A stretch of 64,000 bases of DNA from Heyndrickxia ginsengihumi (GTDB lineage Bacteria > Bacillota > Bacilli > Bacillales > Bacillaceae_C), in assembly GCF_011008565.1 (NCBI RefSeq), contig NZ_JAAIWK010000018.1:1-64000 (forward strand), given 5' to 3'. Under the pieces are notes generated by a model. The model had not been told where the DNA came from. It saw only the letters and a program-made list of their open reading frames with translations, and did not search any database. Made by a program: the position numbers and the translations under genes. This document shows, in pieces, positions 1 through 8,828 of the stretch. Within the stretch, counting starts at the first letter, position 1. Each line of letters starts with the position of its first letter.

Positions 1-44
1 AAGGCAGTTTGTTGTCTGAACTAGAACAACAAACTGCCTTTTTT
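1..44 (+). terminator. Rho-independent terminator at the window edge
   Basis: A 15-bp perfect inverted repeat (1-15 with 26-40) around a 10-base loop is followed by a T run to position 44. It should end a gene that lies to the left of the window. Confidence 0.85.
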
Positions 45-90
45 CTGCCTTTGCTAAATCAATTTATATAAAAACGTAAGATTTTCAGTG

Positions 91-158
91 GCCTCGCTGC
101 ACGCCTGCGGGGTCTCATCTATTCCGCTTTTCCCGCAGGAGTCTCACATCCTTCCGCT
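91..158 (-). repeat. GC-rich dispersed intergenic repeat, partial copy A
   Basis: This stretch is almost identical to the right-hand part of the copy at 247-384. Shared words are CTGCACGCCTGCGGGG and CCCGCAGGAGTCTCACATCC. It is far more GC-rich than its surroundings and has no coding potential. It lacks the left half of the full element. Confidence 0.8.
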
Positions 159-246
159 CTATTCATCTTATTCTCAACAATACTGCCTCTTAAAAAGTAA
201 AAATTTTTTAAACGGTTATTCTTGGATACTTATTGTTTTTTCGTGA

Positions 247-384
247 ATCAAGAGGTTAATTTCCGCTCCAGGATACTACCTTTCCGCGGGCGAATGCTGA
301 GCCTCCTCGGCGCTGCACGCCTGCGGGGTCTCATCTATTCCGTTTTTCCCGCAGGAGTCTCACATCCTTCCGCTTCAATCGACT
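247..384 (-). repeat. GC-rich dispersed intergenic repeat, full-length copy B
   Basis: Read on the minus strand this is a complete unit. It starts with GATTGAAGCGGAAGG, continues through ACTCCTGCGGG, GACCCCGCAGGCG, GAGGAGGCTC and CGCCCGCGGAAAG, and ends at CTGGAGCGGAAATTAA. The copy at 26556-26690 has the same order of blocks in the opposite orientation. Internal short inverted repeats (CCTGCGGG with CCCCGCAGG) suggest a folded single strand or transcript. Confidence 0.8.
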
Positions 385-978
385 TTGTGTAAAGTTTATG
401 TGAACAACATCTGTCTAAAAAATCAATAATGATGATTAGAAAATGTGTTCCCCTAATCTACGTTGTTTTTTCATTAAAAGGAGGTTTGATTTCTGCAGAC
501 AGAATATGAAAACAACTGAAAGAAATGATGTTTTACGACGCACCCTTAGATTGCAACTGATCGGTAATGACCAAGTCCATTTACCTTTTTACAACAATAA
601 AAAGGATTTTCATAGTTTGCATAGAAGTAGTTAAAAATAGTCATATGTATCAATAAAACATGTGAGAATGTACATGGAAAAAATAGTCATGATTTATCCC
701 AGCATGACATTCCAATTGGCGGCTGTACATCGATTTACGAAAGCAAATGGAACTAAGTGGCCATTAAATAAACTTAACATATAAAGCCCGCAAGCAAACC
801 TTTAATGTCCATTTAATGGCCTCGATTCGTCGTAACAATGATATACAATTTTTAATGTCCCGTCCCATAATTGTAATTTTACACTGCGTTAATTGAATCT
901 TAATTTATCATTAGTAAACAGTGTATACAATTTAATATATGAGAATTACAATCTTCTTACATGATAAAGGAGGATATT
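385..978. other. Non-coding gap before the first small gene
   Basis: About 590 bases of AT-rich sequence. Short open frames exist but none has a ribosome binding site or recognisable product. TATACAAT near 931 could be a -10 element for the small gene at 979, but I see no good -35 at the right distance. Confidence 0.5.
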
Positions 979-1077
979 ATGGGAATTTTACTCAATACAT
1001 TTTTCCTATTTATACTGGCATCATCATTCATCTATATTTTTTATTTAACGTACTTTACGGATGCAAATGAATCTTAA
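979..1077 (+). CDS. Very small hydrophobic membrane protein (32 aa)
   Basis: The start is chosen from a strong ribosome binding site, AAAGGAGG at 967-973, five bases before the ATG. The 32-residue product begins MGILLNTFFLFILASS, has one hydrophobic segment over about residues 4-23, and ends in a short acidic tail. I do not recognise the family. Single-helix proteins of this size can be subunits of membrane complexes such as cytochrome bd, but nothing next to it points to a partner. No terminator follows directly. Confidence 0.55.
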   Translation: MGILLNTFFLFILASSFIYIFYLTYFTDANES

Positions 1078-1494
1078 AGGTTGACTTACTAATGAAGCAT
1101 TCGTTTGAAAGACAAGATGTCGACTGCTTCAAATTTAATGTTTATAGACTGAAACATCATTCCCACAGTTATCATATAGCTGTTTTTTATTTTCTCCTAT
1201 GTACCCCCGAAAAAAATAATCGCCGAATCTTTTTCCCATCCAGCCAGAAATGTTTTTTTTTGCAGTTCTTTATCTAATGATCCCTGTAAGTAATACATCA
1301 TTAAAATTTCGAACAATTGGTCCCTCTACCTCAAACTAATTTAAAAACAGATAAAAGACGGTACAATATACTTTACTATTCCGAGTTAAGATCTCGTCAT
1401 CAACTATTTTCCATTAGGTATGATAGCAATTTTCATATGTATTTTATTAGTATATAATAATAGCAATGTACATTTGGCGAACGGAGGAAAGTCA
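1078..1494. other. Non-coding gap between two small membrane genes
   Basis: The sequence is AT-rich with no convincing gene. A TATAAT hexamer at 1453-1458 lies about 40 bases before the start at 1495 and may be its -10 box, although the -35 region is weak. Confidence 0.4.
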
Positions 1495-1665
1495 ATGGAA
1501 AAACTAGCAATATTTGTTGTATGTATTATGGTCGCCATCATCTTAAAAGCAATCATAACGATCCTATCGACTATTTTCTTAGGTATTGGTCTTATTGTAC
1601 TGTTTAGCTGGCTATATGAAAAATTTTCCAAAAAAAACATACATGATAAAAAGGGAATTTTTTAA
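1495..1665 (+). CDS. Small hydrophobic protein (56 aa), unknown function
   Basis: The ATG at 1495 has GGAGG at 1483-1487 with seven bases between, which makes it better than the in-frame ATG upstream at 1420. The product begins MEKLAIFVVCIMVAII. Residues about 3-42 are almost wholly hydrophobic, enough for one long or two short membrane helices, and a basic tail (KFSKKN, DKK) follows, probably cytoplasmic. I do not recognise it. There is no obvious terminator before the next gene. Confidence 0.55.
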   Translation: MEKLAIFVVCIMVAIILKAIITILSTIFLGIGLIVLFSWLYEKFSKKNIHDKKGIF

Positions 1666-1943
1666 ATGAATTTCCTTCCAAATTCCATCATTTTTTTTCC
1701 TCGCCATTTATATTTTTCATAAAAATCATCTGCCATCTTAATAAAAATGAATAGCATAACTTTACATTAGATCTTCTAGTACTACAAGAATGCCACACTC
1801 CTTTTACAAAGTGATACCCATTATAGCTGTTAAGAAAATATTAAGTCTTGATTGATATGCTCTACGAGAAGATAATCACAAATCAAATTTTCTTTAATCA
1901 TGTGTAAAGTAAACGCGATTATTTCTTACAAGGAGTTGATCAA

Positions 1944-3500
1944 GTGTCTGAATTGACGAAAAGACTACACCAAGTATTGGCTAAATCTAAAGATTCTTTT
2001 ATTCAAGAAGATGGACAATGGTATTCAACCAATGAATTTCTAACCGAAATTGAAAAGATCCAACACTATTTAATTGCCGCAAATGTTCGCCCTGGTGATC
2101 GAATTCTTGTGAGCTATCCAAATTCATATCAATTTGCCTATATTTATTTTGCAATTATCGACTATGGTGCAGTTGTTGCATCAATTAATCCTAATATGCC
2201 CGAATTTGAATTGAAAACTTTTATAGAAAGGGCAAATCCAATTTGCGGCTTCGTAGGTGAAGAACATGCAGCTTTTCTTTTTCATTCAAACAGAAAAGTT
2301 CATACGTTAAAAAATCTATTTGTACTAAACTCGGCATCAAATGAGTTGAAACGGTTTGAATATCTTCAGGAAGATTGGTATGAAACAACAATACCAGTCG
2401 TATCAAATCCTCCTTCCATTCCAGAACCTTCTGATGATGCTGTTGCTATCTTATTATATACTTCAGGGACGACTGGTAGACCGAAAGCTGTAGGCTTAAT
2501 GCATAAACATATTTTAGCTGCAGCAGAAAATATCATACGTTCTCATCAACTTAGTTGCAAGGACATCACATACTGCTTTTTACCATTGTTCCATATTAAT
2601 GCGCAAATTGTTGCGCTAATCTCTACCTGTTTATCTGATGGAAAAATAATCATCGCACCTAAGTTTAGTGCTTCAAAATTTTGGAATATCATACAGGAAA
2701 ATGGCGTCACATGGGTATCAGCTGTACCCGCGATTATCTCTATTCTCCTTAATACGCCTCAACCTGACAATATACCTTCTTCCTTAAGATTTATTCGTTC
2801 GGCATCGGCACAACTTCCTAGCTTACATGCAAAACGTTTTGAACAGATGACAGGAATACCGCTCATTCAATCTTATGGCATGACGGAAGCTGCTAGTCAA
2901 ATTTGTGTGAATCCACTGCCACCAGGAAAAAGAGTTTTAGGTTCGGTAGGATTGCCAGTTGGCCTAGAATTGCGAATTGTCGATGATAACGACAAAAATG
3001 TAGAACCGATGAACATTGGAGAAATTACGATCCGCGGGAACAATGTTATTACCTTTTATGAACAAGCTGACAACCAACACGATTTTCGAAATGGCTGGTT
3101 CCATACAGGGGATTTAGGCTATATCAATGATGAAGGATATGTATTTATCGTCGGTAGAAAAAAGGAAATGATCAATCGCGGTGGGGAGAAAATAAGTCCA
3201 TATGAAGTAGAAGATGTAATCCGCCAAATTCCAACTATTAAACAAGTTGCCGTTATTGGATTACCACACCCTGTTTACGGGGAACAAGTTGCCGCATATG
3301 TCATTTCATCTTTACCTAATGTAGATCCAAAAGAAATGATAAAAGAAGTGACATCCCACTGTCAAAACGCTTTATCAAACTATAAATGCCCTGCTATAGT
3401 AAAGGTTGTAAAAGAAATACCCGTTGGTCCTACTGGAAAAATTCAACGAAAGAAATTGAAAGAAATGGAAATTGCCTATTCTAAAGTTCAAAATCACTAA
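1944..3500 (+). CDS. AMP-forming acyl-CoA ligase, oxalyl-CoA-synthetase-like
   Basis: A 518-residue ANL-superfamily enzyme that should activate a carboxylic acid with ATP to an acyl-adenylate and then to the CoA thioester. The GTG start has AAGGAG eight bases upstream. Visible core motifs are the phosphate loop YTSGTTGRPKAV (about residue 172), SYGMTEAA (about 312), the TGDL aspartate motif, the hinge [16 protein letters not shown], and the C-terminal lysine in PTGKIQRKK. The stretch around PLFHINAQIVAL and SLRFIRSASAQL resembles the AAE3/Pcs60 oxalate-CoA ligase branch more than long-chain FadD. That assignment is inference; a short- or medium-chain acid remains possible. It is monocistronic, with its own terminator. 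Confidence 0.8.
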   Translation: MSELTKRLHQVLAKSKDSFIQEDGQWYSTNEFLTEIEKIQHYLIAANVRPGDRILVSYPNSYQFAYIYFAIIDYGAVVASINPNMPEFELKTFIERANPICGFVGEEHAAFLFHSNRKVHTLKNLFVLNSASNELKRFEYLQEDWYETTIPVVSNPPSIPEPSDDAVAILLYTSGTTGRPKAVGLMHKHILAAAENIIRSHQLSCKDITYCFLPLFHINAQIVALISTCLSDGKIIIAPKFSASKFWNIIQENGVTWVSAVPAIISILLNTPQPDNIPSSLRFIRSASAQLPSLHAKRFEQMTGIPLIQSYGMTEAASQICVNPLPPGKRVLGSVGLPVGLELRIVDDNDKNVEPMNIGEITIRGNNVITFYEQADNQHDFRNGWFHTGDLGYINDEGYVFIVGRKKEMINRGGEKISPYEVEDVIRQIPTIKQVAVIGLPHPVYGEQVAAYVISSLPNVDPKEMIKEVTSHCQNALSNYKCPAIVKVVKEIPVGPTGKIQRKKLKEMEIAYSKVQNH

Positions 3501-3514
3501 TTATTGTAGGAACA

Positions 3515-3567
3515 TACTAACATTAGTGCACAAACCTAGCCCATAGTTTATGCTACTAATGTTAGTA
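3515..3567 (+). repeat. Perfect 13-bp inverted repeat after the acyl-CoA ligase gene
   Basis: TACTAACATTAGT at 3515-3527 is matched exactly by its reverse complement at 3555-3567 around a 27-base loop. It starts 15 bases after the stop codon and has no T run. It could stabilise the mRNA 3' end or be an operator-like site. Confidence 0.6.
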
Positions 3568-3598
3568 GAAAATAATAATATTTTTAAACTTTATTTAC

Positions 3599-3627
3599 CA
3601 CGTTGGACATATGTCCAACGTGTTTTT
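3599..3627 (+). terminator. Terminator of the acyl-CoA ligase gene
   Basis: A 24-base perfect palindrome (CACGTTGGAC, ATAT, GTCCAACGTG) is followed by five T residues. Confidence 0.85.
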
Positions 3628-4060
3628 ATTTAAAAATTTTGCACGAAACTCTATAATATTCCCCCACCTCCTAGACTTACACGAATAATCCAATCAAAAA
3701 GCTCCTACTTTTTTGTTATTCACACTATATTAAAGGGATTTTCTAATAAATTATACATTCTTCATGAACGATCTTATTCTTTTATTTGCAATAAGCAACT
3801 TTTTATTAAATACAATTTCGCCGCTGTGGAATTTTCTATAGGAAGTGAGATAAACTTAAATAATAGAAATGACTTTTAATAGTATGCATAAAGTTTTCTC
3901 ATTACTGTAATAAAGTTTCAGTTTATCTACAAAAATGCAATGACAAATAGATCAAAGTGTCCCCCTCTAGAGGGATCAACATTCATTAAAAAAGGAACAA
4001 ATAATGGTAAACAAACTTTTTAACTTAATGATATCGATATTTCAATTATTGATTTAATAC
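3628..4060. other. Non-coding AT-rich gap
   Basis: No coding frame with a ribosome binding site, no strong hairpin and no recognisable regulatory site is visible here. Confidence 0.5.
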
Positions 4061-4188
4061 GATTCAATTGAAGTGGAGAGTTTTGCGGGATCAGCATGTC
4101 AATAGAGAATCCTACAGTGGCTTACGATAATGAGGCTCCCTGAACGCCCACGGAAAGCGAACGTCAGAGCGGAAATGATCACTCAAGT
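4061..4188 (+). repeat. Degenerate copy C of the GC-rich intergenic repeat
   Basis: The block order of the family is still visible on the plus strand: GATTCAATTGAAGTGGAG, TTTTGCGGGA, GAGGCTCCCTGAACGCCC, ACGGAAAGCGAACG and AGAGCGGAAATGA. The middle part has diverged strongly, so this is an old copy. Confidence 0.6.
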
Positions 4189-4207
4189 TTAAAACACTTT
4201 ATAACCT

Positions 4208-4234
4208 AAAACGGCAGCTTCATGCTGCCGTTTT
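4208..4234 (-). terminator. Terminator after ssuB
   Basis: AAAACGGCAGC and GCTGCCGTTTT pair around a five-base loop, 15 bases beyond the ssuB stop codon. The hairpin is symmetric and could work in both directions. Confidence 0.8.
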
Positions 4235-4248
4235 AGTTCTTTATTCAC

Positions 4249-4998
4249 TTAAGCAAAGGAATGCTTCTTATCTTGTTCCTGCGGATGAACAATATGTTTT
4301 AAAATTTCTTCAACATGTCTTGTAAATAATGGATTTGACCGTTTTCTTGGACGTGATAGGCTGATAGATTGATCGAGTACAATCTTCCCTTCTTCTAATA
4401 AGACAATGCGATCAGCCAATCTTACTGCTTCTTCGACATCATGTGTTACTAACAGAGCTGTCATTTTATTATCTCTCCATATGTCCTCGACTAAATTCTG
4501 CATTTCTAACCTCGTTAAAGCATCTAATGCACCGAGCGGTTCGTCCAAAAGCAGTAGTTTTGGTTCATGGACAAGAGCCCGAGCCAACGCTACCCGCTGT
4601 TTTTGACCACCAGAAAGAACAGATGGAAATTGGAAGGCACGATCCTCTAAACCTACTAATTTTAAAGCTTTGTATGCTTTTTCCTTCCAAAGACCCTTTA
4701 AACCAATTCCGACATTTGGCAGAATTCTCTTCCAAGGAAGAAGCCTCCCATCTTGAAACATCATACGGGCATGATGGTTTACACCTTTTAATTCTTCCCC
4801 ATCAATCGTTATCGTTCCACTATCAATCTTTTCTAAACCAGCAATTGTTCTTAGCAACGTACTTTTTCCACATCCGCTTTTTCCAACAATTGCAATGAAC
4901 TCTCCTTTTTCTATAGATAAGTTTATTCCTTTTAAAACATCTAGCTTACCATAAGACTTTGTTACATGTTTAATTTGGATTTGTTTATTTTGAACCAT
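4249..4998 (-). CDS. ssuB: Sulfonate ABC transporter, ATP-binding protein SsuB
   Basis: The cytoplasmic ATPase that drives uptake of alkanesulfonates or a related sulfur source through SsuC. The 249-residue protein has Walker A GKSGCGKST at 39-47, a Q-loop at MMFQD (79-83), the ABC signature LSGGQ at 128-132, Walker B LLLLDEP at about 148-154 and the switch histidine in VTHD at 184-187. The start is placed at MVQNKQIQ because AAGGAGG lies ten bases before it; an ATG nine codons earlier sits ahead of that site. It is the last gene of ssuA-ssuC-ssuB. The SsuB/TauB branch is shared with nitrate, taurine and pyrimidine-precursor transporters, so the substrate is inferred from the binding protein and the nearby ssuE. 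Confidence 0.85.
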   Translation of the reverse strand: MVQNKQIQIKHVTKSYGKLDVLKGINLSIEKGEFIAIVGKSGCGKSTLLRTIAGLEKIDSGTITIDGEELKGVNHHARMMFQDGRLLPWKRILPNVGIGLKGLWKEKAYKALKLVGLEDRAFQFPSVLSGGQKQRVALARALVHEPKLLLLDEPLGALDALTRLEMQNLVEDIWRDNKMTALLVTHDVEEAVRLADRIVLLEEGKIVLDQSISLSRPRKRSNPLFTRHVEEILKHIVHPQEQDKKHSFA

Positions 4999-5038
4999 TC
5001 CATTCACTCCTCCTTCTTGCAACATTCTTTTTTATTCC

Positions 5039-5806
5039 TTACCGTGATTCGTTCCACTTTAGCCAATTTCTTTCGCATAATTTGGCAATAATGTCTGATA
5101 ATTTACCAAATAACGAATAGATTAATATACTTAAAACGATGACATCCATTTGCATAAAATCGCGCGCATTCATCGCCATATACCCAATTCCAGATGAGGA
5201 AGAAATTGTTTCTGCTACGATTAAAGTTGTCCACATAATTCCGAGAGCATATCGTATACCAACTAAAATCGATGACAATGCACCAGGTAAAAATACTTTA
5301 AGAAACAAAGGCACTCCCTTTAATCCATAAGCTTTCCCCATTTCAATCAAACCTTTGTCTACGGACTTTATCCCGTGGTACGTGTTGATATAAATAGGGA
5401 ACAACACCCCTAAAGCTACTAAAAATACTTTGGATGTTTCATCAATGCCAAACCATAGAATAACTAGTGGGACTAGTGCCAAATGTGGAATATTTCGAAG
5501 CATTTGTATCGATGTGTCAAATAACAAATCTGAAATTTTAAACATTCCATTGAAAAGTCCAAGCAAAAAGCCAATAGATCCGCCAATGACAAATCCTGCC
5601 AGCGCCCTCCATAAGCTTATTGAGATGTTTTGATACAATTCGCCTGTAGCTGCAAGACGAATTCCAGCCTTCAATACATCTGTTGGGGCGGGTAAAATTC
5701 TCGTTGGAATCACCCCAAACTTGCATAAGCTCTGCCAAATAACGACTATGAGAAGCGGGACCATCCAAGGCATGAATACGCTCATCCATCTTTTTTCCAA
5801 ACGCAT
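5039..5806 (-). CDS. ssuC: Sulfonate ABC transporter, permease SsuC
   Basis: The inner-membrane channel subunit of the sulfonate importer, 255 residues. About six hydrophobic segments are visible, starting near residues 10-27. The EAA-type coupling loop that contacts SsuB is recognisable around EMGKAYGLKGVPLFLKV with the usual Gly spacing. TAGGAGG stands seven bases before the ATG. It follows ssuA by 17 bases and precedes ssuB by about 40, so the three should be one transcript. The family also includes taurine and nitrate permeases, which sequence alone does not separate. Confidence 0.85.
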   Translation of the reverse strand: MRLEKRWMSVFMPWMVPLLIVVIWQSLCKFGVIPTRILPAPTDVLKAGIRLAATGELYQNISISLWRALAGFVIGGSIGFLLGLFNGMFKISDLLFDTSIQMLRNIPHLALVPLVILWFGIDETSKVFLVALGVLFPIYINTYHGIKSVDKGLIEMGKAYGLKGVPLFLKVFLPGALSSILVGIRYALGIMWTTLIVAETISSSSGIGYMAMNARDFMQMDVIVLSILIYSLFGKLSDIIAKLCERNWLKWNESR

Positions 5807-5823
5807 TTTTTCTACCTCCTATC

Positions 5824-6774
5824 TTATTTCATGACATTATCCATGACGTTTATTTTTTCGGGTACAATTTTTTCATTGTAAAATAAATCAGCGATATCTT
5901 GTTGTTCATTCATAATATTAGTCGATAATGAATCGACACCATAAATCCGTCTGTCAACTGCTCGTTGAATCACTTTCTTATTCATTTTCATATCCTTTGC
6001 CAACATATCAATGAGTTCTTTATGGTGATCATTAGCCCAATCCATTCCATTACTAATTTCCTTTACTATTACTTGAACGACATCTTTATGGTTTTGTGCA
6101 AACTTCTTACTTGCCAGGAAAAAATCTCGATCGGTAGTTAATCCTTTACCGTTAGCAAGTAATATCGCTCCTGTATTGATTTCAGTTGATGCGGTATATG
6201 GATCCCATACTACCCACGCATCAACTTGTCCTCGTTGAAAAGCAAGGCGAGCATCTCCTGGTGACAGATCAATCGGTTTTATATCTTTCATTGTTAATCC
6301 GGCCTTTTGCAAAGCCTTCAACAATAAGTAATGTGAACTTGTCCCTTTCGAGAATGCAATTTTCTTTCCTTTTAAATCAGCAAGAGATGTAATGGTTGAT
6401 CCCTTAGGCACCAAAATTCCACTGCCTTCAGATTTAGATTTGCCCGCAGCAACATAAACAAAAGGCACTTTTGCAATTTGCGAAAATACAGGCGGAGTAT
6501 TGCCTGTTCTTCCAAAATCAATACTTCCTGCATTTAAAGCCTCTGTCAGCGCCGTACCATCTTGAAATTGCTTCCATTCAACTTTATATCCTTGCTTTTT
6601 TAACTCTAAATCTAGTTCGCCTAATGATTTCACAATTGCGAGTGGATCACCCTTTTGGTAACCTATTTTTACAACCTTTTCATCACTTTTAGTAGTTGAA
6701 CTACAACCTCCGAGTACCAATCCAAATACTAGAAGGCAAGTTACAAATATGTTTAATAAAATTGTTTTTTTCAT
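5824..6774 (-). CDS. ssuA: Sulfonate-binding lipoprotein SsuA
   Basis: The extracellular substrate-binding protein of the importer, 316 residues. The start is taken at MKKTILLN because it gives a normal lipoprotein signal: positively charged start, hydrophobic stretch, lipobox LGGC with the lipidated Cys at about residue 24. AAAGGTAG lies upstream. The mature part has the SsuA/TauA pattern: KIGYQKGDPLAIVK at the start of the periplasmic-type fold, NAGSIDFGRTGNTPP, and a central AFSKGTSSHYLL. It starts eight bases beyond the stop of the acyltransferase gene, so it is either co-transcribed with that gene or uses a promoter inside it. Confidence 0.85.
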   Translation of the reverse strand: MKKTILLNIFVTCLLVFGLVLGGCSSTTKSDEKVVKIGYQKGDPLAIVKSLGELDLELKKQGYKVEWKQFQDGTALTEALNAGSIDFGRTGNTPPVFSQIAKVPFVYVAAGKSKSEGSGILVPKGSTITSLADLKGKKIAFSKGTSSHYLLLKALQKAGLTMKDIKPIDLSPGDARLAFQRGQVDAWVVWDPYTASTEINTGAILLANGKGLTTDRDFFLASKKFAQNHKDVVQVIVKEISNGMDWANDHHKELIDMLAKDMKMNKKVIQRAVDRRIYGVDSLSTNIMNEQQDIADLFYNEKIVPEKINVMDNVMK

Positions 6775-6781
6775 GTTGTCA

Positions 6782-7954
6782 CTACCTTTGCGATAAACTT
6801 GAAATAGCTCTGGTTGTATTTGGCTTTTTCTTTGTTCTTTGACCGACACAATATGATATATATGGGATTTTCCCAATACAATACGAAAGAATCATAGAAC
6901 TCACATAAACAAATAAAATGGCGATTGGAATTGACAAATAGAAAAGCCAGTGAACATTCGCAATTCTAGGAATATATTGATTTACAATATATATTGGAAA
7001 CGGCTGAACAAGGTACATTCCAAAGGAAGTACTGGAAGCGATACCGACAAATCGGCTAAATCCTTGCCAATTTCTTCTTGTCCTTCTTTCTGCCCACTTT
7101 CTGCCAAGATAAAGCATTACCGCAATTACAAATAAACTGTATGGAAGGAATACTGGCTGATGGACAGATTGAGCTTTATGATCACTTTCATGTAAGATCG
7201 CCCTGTCAAGATAGTAATGCCCCCACATGCAAATGATTCCCAGAAAAAGGATGGCCCCTATAAGCCGATAATGTTTTTCTATAAATTTGCAAATCATGTC
7301 ATAATGACAAGCAACAATGCCACCTGTTACAAACCAGCATTGATAAGTAACGAAAAAGACACCGTAATTTGTTAGCAAATATGGCCAGTTTGATTGATCT
7401 AAATGTGGGATTGCAAATTTATAAAATGACATTAATAATAGTTGAAATAAAAAACTCCATATAAAAATTTGCAAATGCCATTTTTCATATTTACGCAAAG
7501 CGAAAAGCAGCATCGGGAAAACCAAATAGAATTGAAAAGTAATCAGCAGATAGTAAATATAAAATTGGTCTCCGTGTATGAGGGAAAGCAATAAAATCTT
7601 TAAAAATCCCATAAATGACCCGTGTAAATCAATTTCATAAGTACTTTCAAATAAAATGTAGACTACATTCCAAACTAGATACGGAATCGCTATTAGAAAT
7701 AATCGTTTCTTCAAAAACGAAAAAACATGGAATTCTCTATGATGATAAGTAATAAACAATACTAACCCTGTAATAAACATAAAAGCCATACGGGTAACAT
7801 GCATGGATGAGTGGATGGCGGAAAGTGCTAAAAATTCTGTAGTCCAATCTTTTAACTGACTGGTAAAAATACTTGTAGTATGAACAGATAATACCCCGAA
7901 CATAATCAGCATCCGCATAAAATCAATTTCGTAAAGATACTTCTTTTTTGGCAA
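6782..7954 (-). CDS. Membrane acyltransferase, acyltransferase-3 family
   Basis: A roughly 390-residue polytopic protein with about ten hydrophobic segments. It starts with the family pattern EIDFMRMLIMFGVLSVHTT, in which the conserved His sits in the first membrane helix. The family moves acetyl or other acyl groups onto surface polysaccharides or glycolipids, and it resembles B. subtilis YfiQ/YkrP-type proteins. I prefer the TTG at 7954, about 11 bases after AAAGGAGG; an in-frame ATG ten codons upstream lies before that site. It sits oddly between ssuE and ssuA and has no obvious link to sulfur metabolism. Its acceptor is unknown. Confidence 0.75.
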   Translation of the reverse strand: MPKKKYLYEIDFMRMLIMFGVLSVHTTSIFTSQLKDWTTEFLALSAIHSSMHVTRMAFMFITGLVLFITYHHREFHVFSFLKKRLFLIAIPYLVWNVVYILFESTYEIDLHGSFMGFLKILLLSLIHGDQFYIYYLLITFQFYLVFPMLLFALRKYEKWHLQIFIWSFLFQLLLMSFYKFAIPHLDQSNWPYLLTNYGVFFVTYQCWFVTGGIVACHYDMICKFIEKHYRLIGAILFLGIICMWGHYYLDRAILHESDHKAQSVHQPVFLPYSLFVIAVMLYLGRKWAERRTRRNWQGFSRFVGIASSTSFGMYLVQPFPIYIVNQYIPRIANVHWLFYLSIPIAILFVYVSSMILSYCIGKIPYISYCVGQRTKKKPNTTRAISSLSQR

Positions 7955-8161
7955 AAGTTTAGAAACCTCCTTTATTTTCAACATTTTGCAGGTGATTTCT
8001 ATTAGGAACCCCTGCTACCTCTATGAAAATATCATGCGAAACTTAATTTTTAGTTAAATCAGTATGTGTATCATGTTTGTTTCTCATTACTTCTAATTTC
8101 TTTATTATGAATTTCCTCTGTTTATTGATTGTCATTTTTAAGATCATATTAGCGAAAATAA

Positions 8162-8207
8162 AATAAGGGTGCTGACCGTTATTTATTAACTAGTCAGCAC
8201 CCTTATT
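8162..8207 (-). terminator. Terminator after ssuE
   Basis: AATAAGGGTGCTGAC and its exact reverse complement flank a 16-base loop, and on the minus strand a T-rich stretch follows. It lies 46 bases past the ssuE stop codon, which suggests ssuE is transcribed alone. Confidence 0.8.
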
Positions 8208-8252
8208 GCTATATTAAAATCAAGACTTCCATTTATTTTAATAGGAAAGATG

Positions 8253-8807
8253 TTAATGATGGACATATGTAGATGCAGCATGGATTAATTTAATTAATTC
8301 CTGTACTTGGCTTTCAAGTCTCAATAAAATATCTTCATTGACAATTGGATGGTTTGAATTATTTTTTTGAATAAATTGTTCTAGAACATATACCCCTCTT
8401 AATAGTTCACCTTTCATATTCGACAAAAGCGGTTTAAATGCAAAATCGACAGCCAATAAATGTGATTGACTTCCACCAACCATTATTGGCAACACTGGTG
8501 TATCTTGAAATACATCCTCTGGCAATAAATCTAATAAAGCTTTTAGTACACCCGAATAGGAAGCTTTATAAACCGGAGACCCGATAATCACTGCTTTTGC
8601 TGATTGAATTTGTTTGCTTATTTCTTGAATGATTTTACTATCAAATCGTGCATAAAATAGATCTTCTGGTGACACATCGCGAACGGAATAAAAGCTTGTT
8701 GTTAATCCTTCCTTTTCAACTTGCTTTTGTAGATAGTACAAGGCAGCTTCTGAGGAAGACGTTGCTGACGGACTCCCCGATATAATAATCACTTCGCTCA
8801 TTTTCAT
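8253..8807 (-). CDS. ssuE: NADPH-dependent FMN reductase, SsuE-like
   Basis: A 184-residue flavodoxin-like reductase expected to supply FMNH2 to a monooxygenase that releases sulfite from sulfonates. Visible features are the N-terminal phosphate-binding loop ISGSPSATSSS (about 8-18), AVIIGSPVYKASYSGVLK, and LPIMVGGSQSH, typical of SsuE. The start could be either of two ATGs two codons apart; AGGGTG lies just upstream. A SAM riboswitch precedes it, so expression should rise when S-adenosylmethionine is low. The partner monooxygenase SsuD is not in this window. Confidence 0.8.
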   Translation of the reverse strand: MKMSEVIIISGSPSATSSSEAALYYLQKQVEKEGLTTSFYSVRDVSPEDLFYARFDSKIIQEISKQIQSAKAVIIGSPVYKASYSGVLKALLDLLPEDVFQDTPVLPIMVGGSQSHLLAVDFAFKPLLSNMKGELLRGVYVLEQFIQKNNSNHPIVNEDILLRLESQVQELIKLIHAASTYVHH

Positions 8808-8828
8808 TCACCCTAACCCTTCCTAAAT

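Noticed and set aside
443-634. Open frame of 63 codons on the plus strand
   Set aside because: No ribosome binding site, biased composition typical of random AT-rich sequence, no recognisable motif.
1092-1277. Open frame of 61 codons on the plus strand
   Set aside because: No ribosome binding site and composition like intergenic DNA; the small genes on either side have clear signals and this does not.
4443-4898. Long plus-strand frame of 151 codons
   Set aside because: It is antisense to ssuB, whose motifs are intact; no ribosome binding site.
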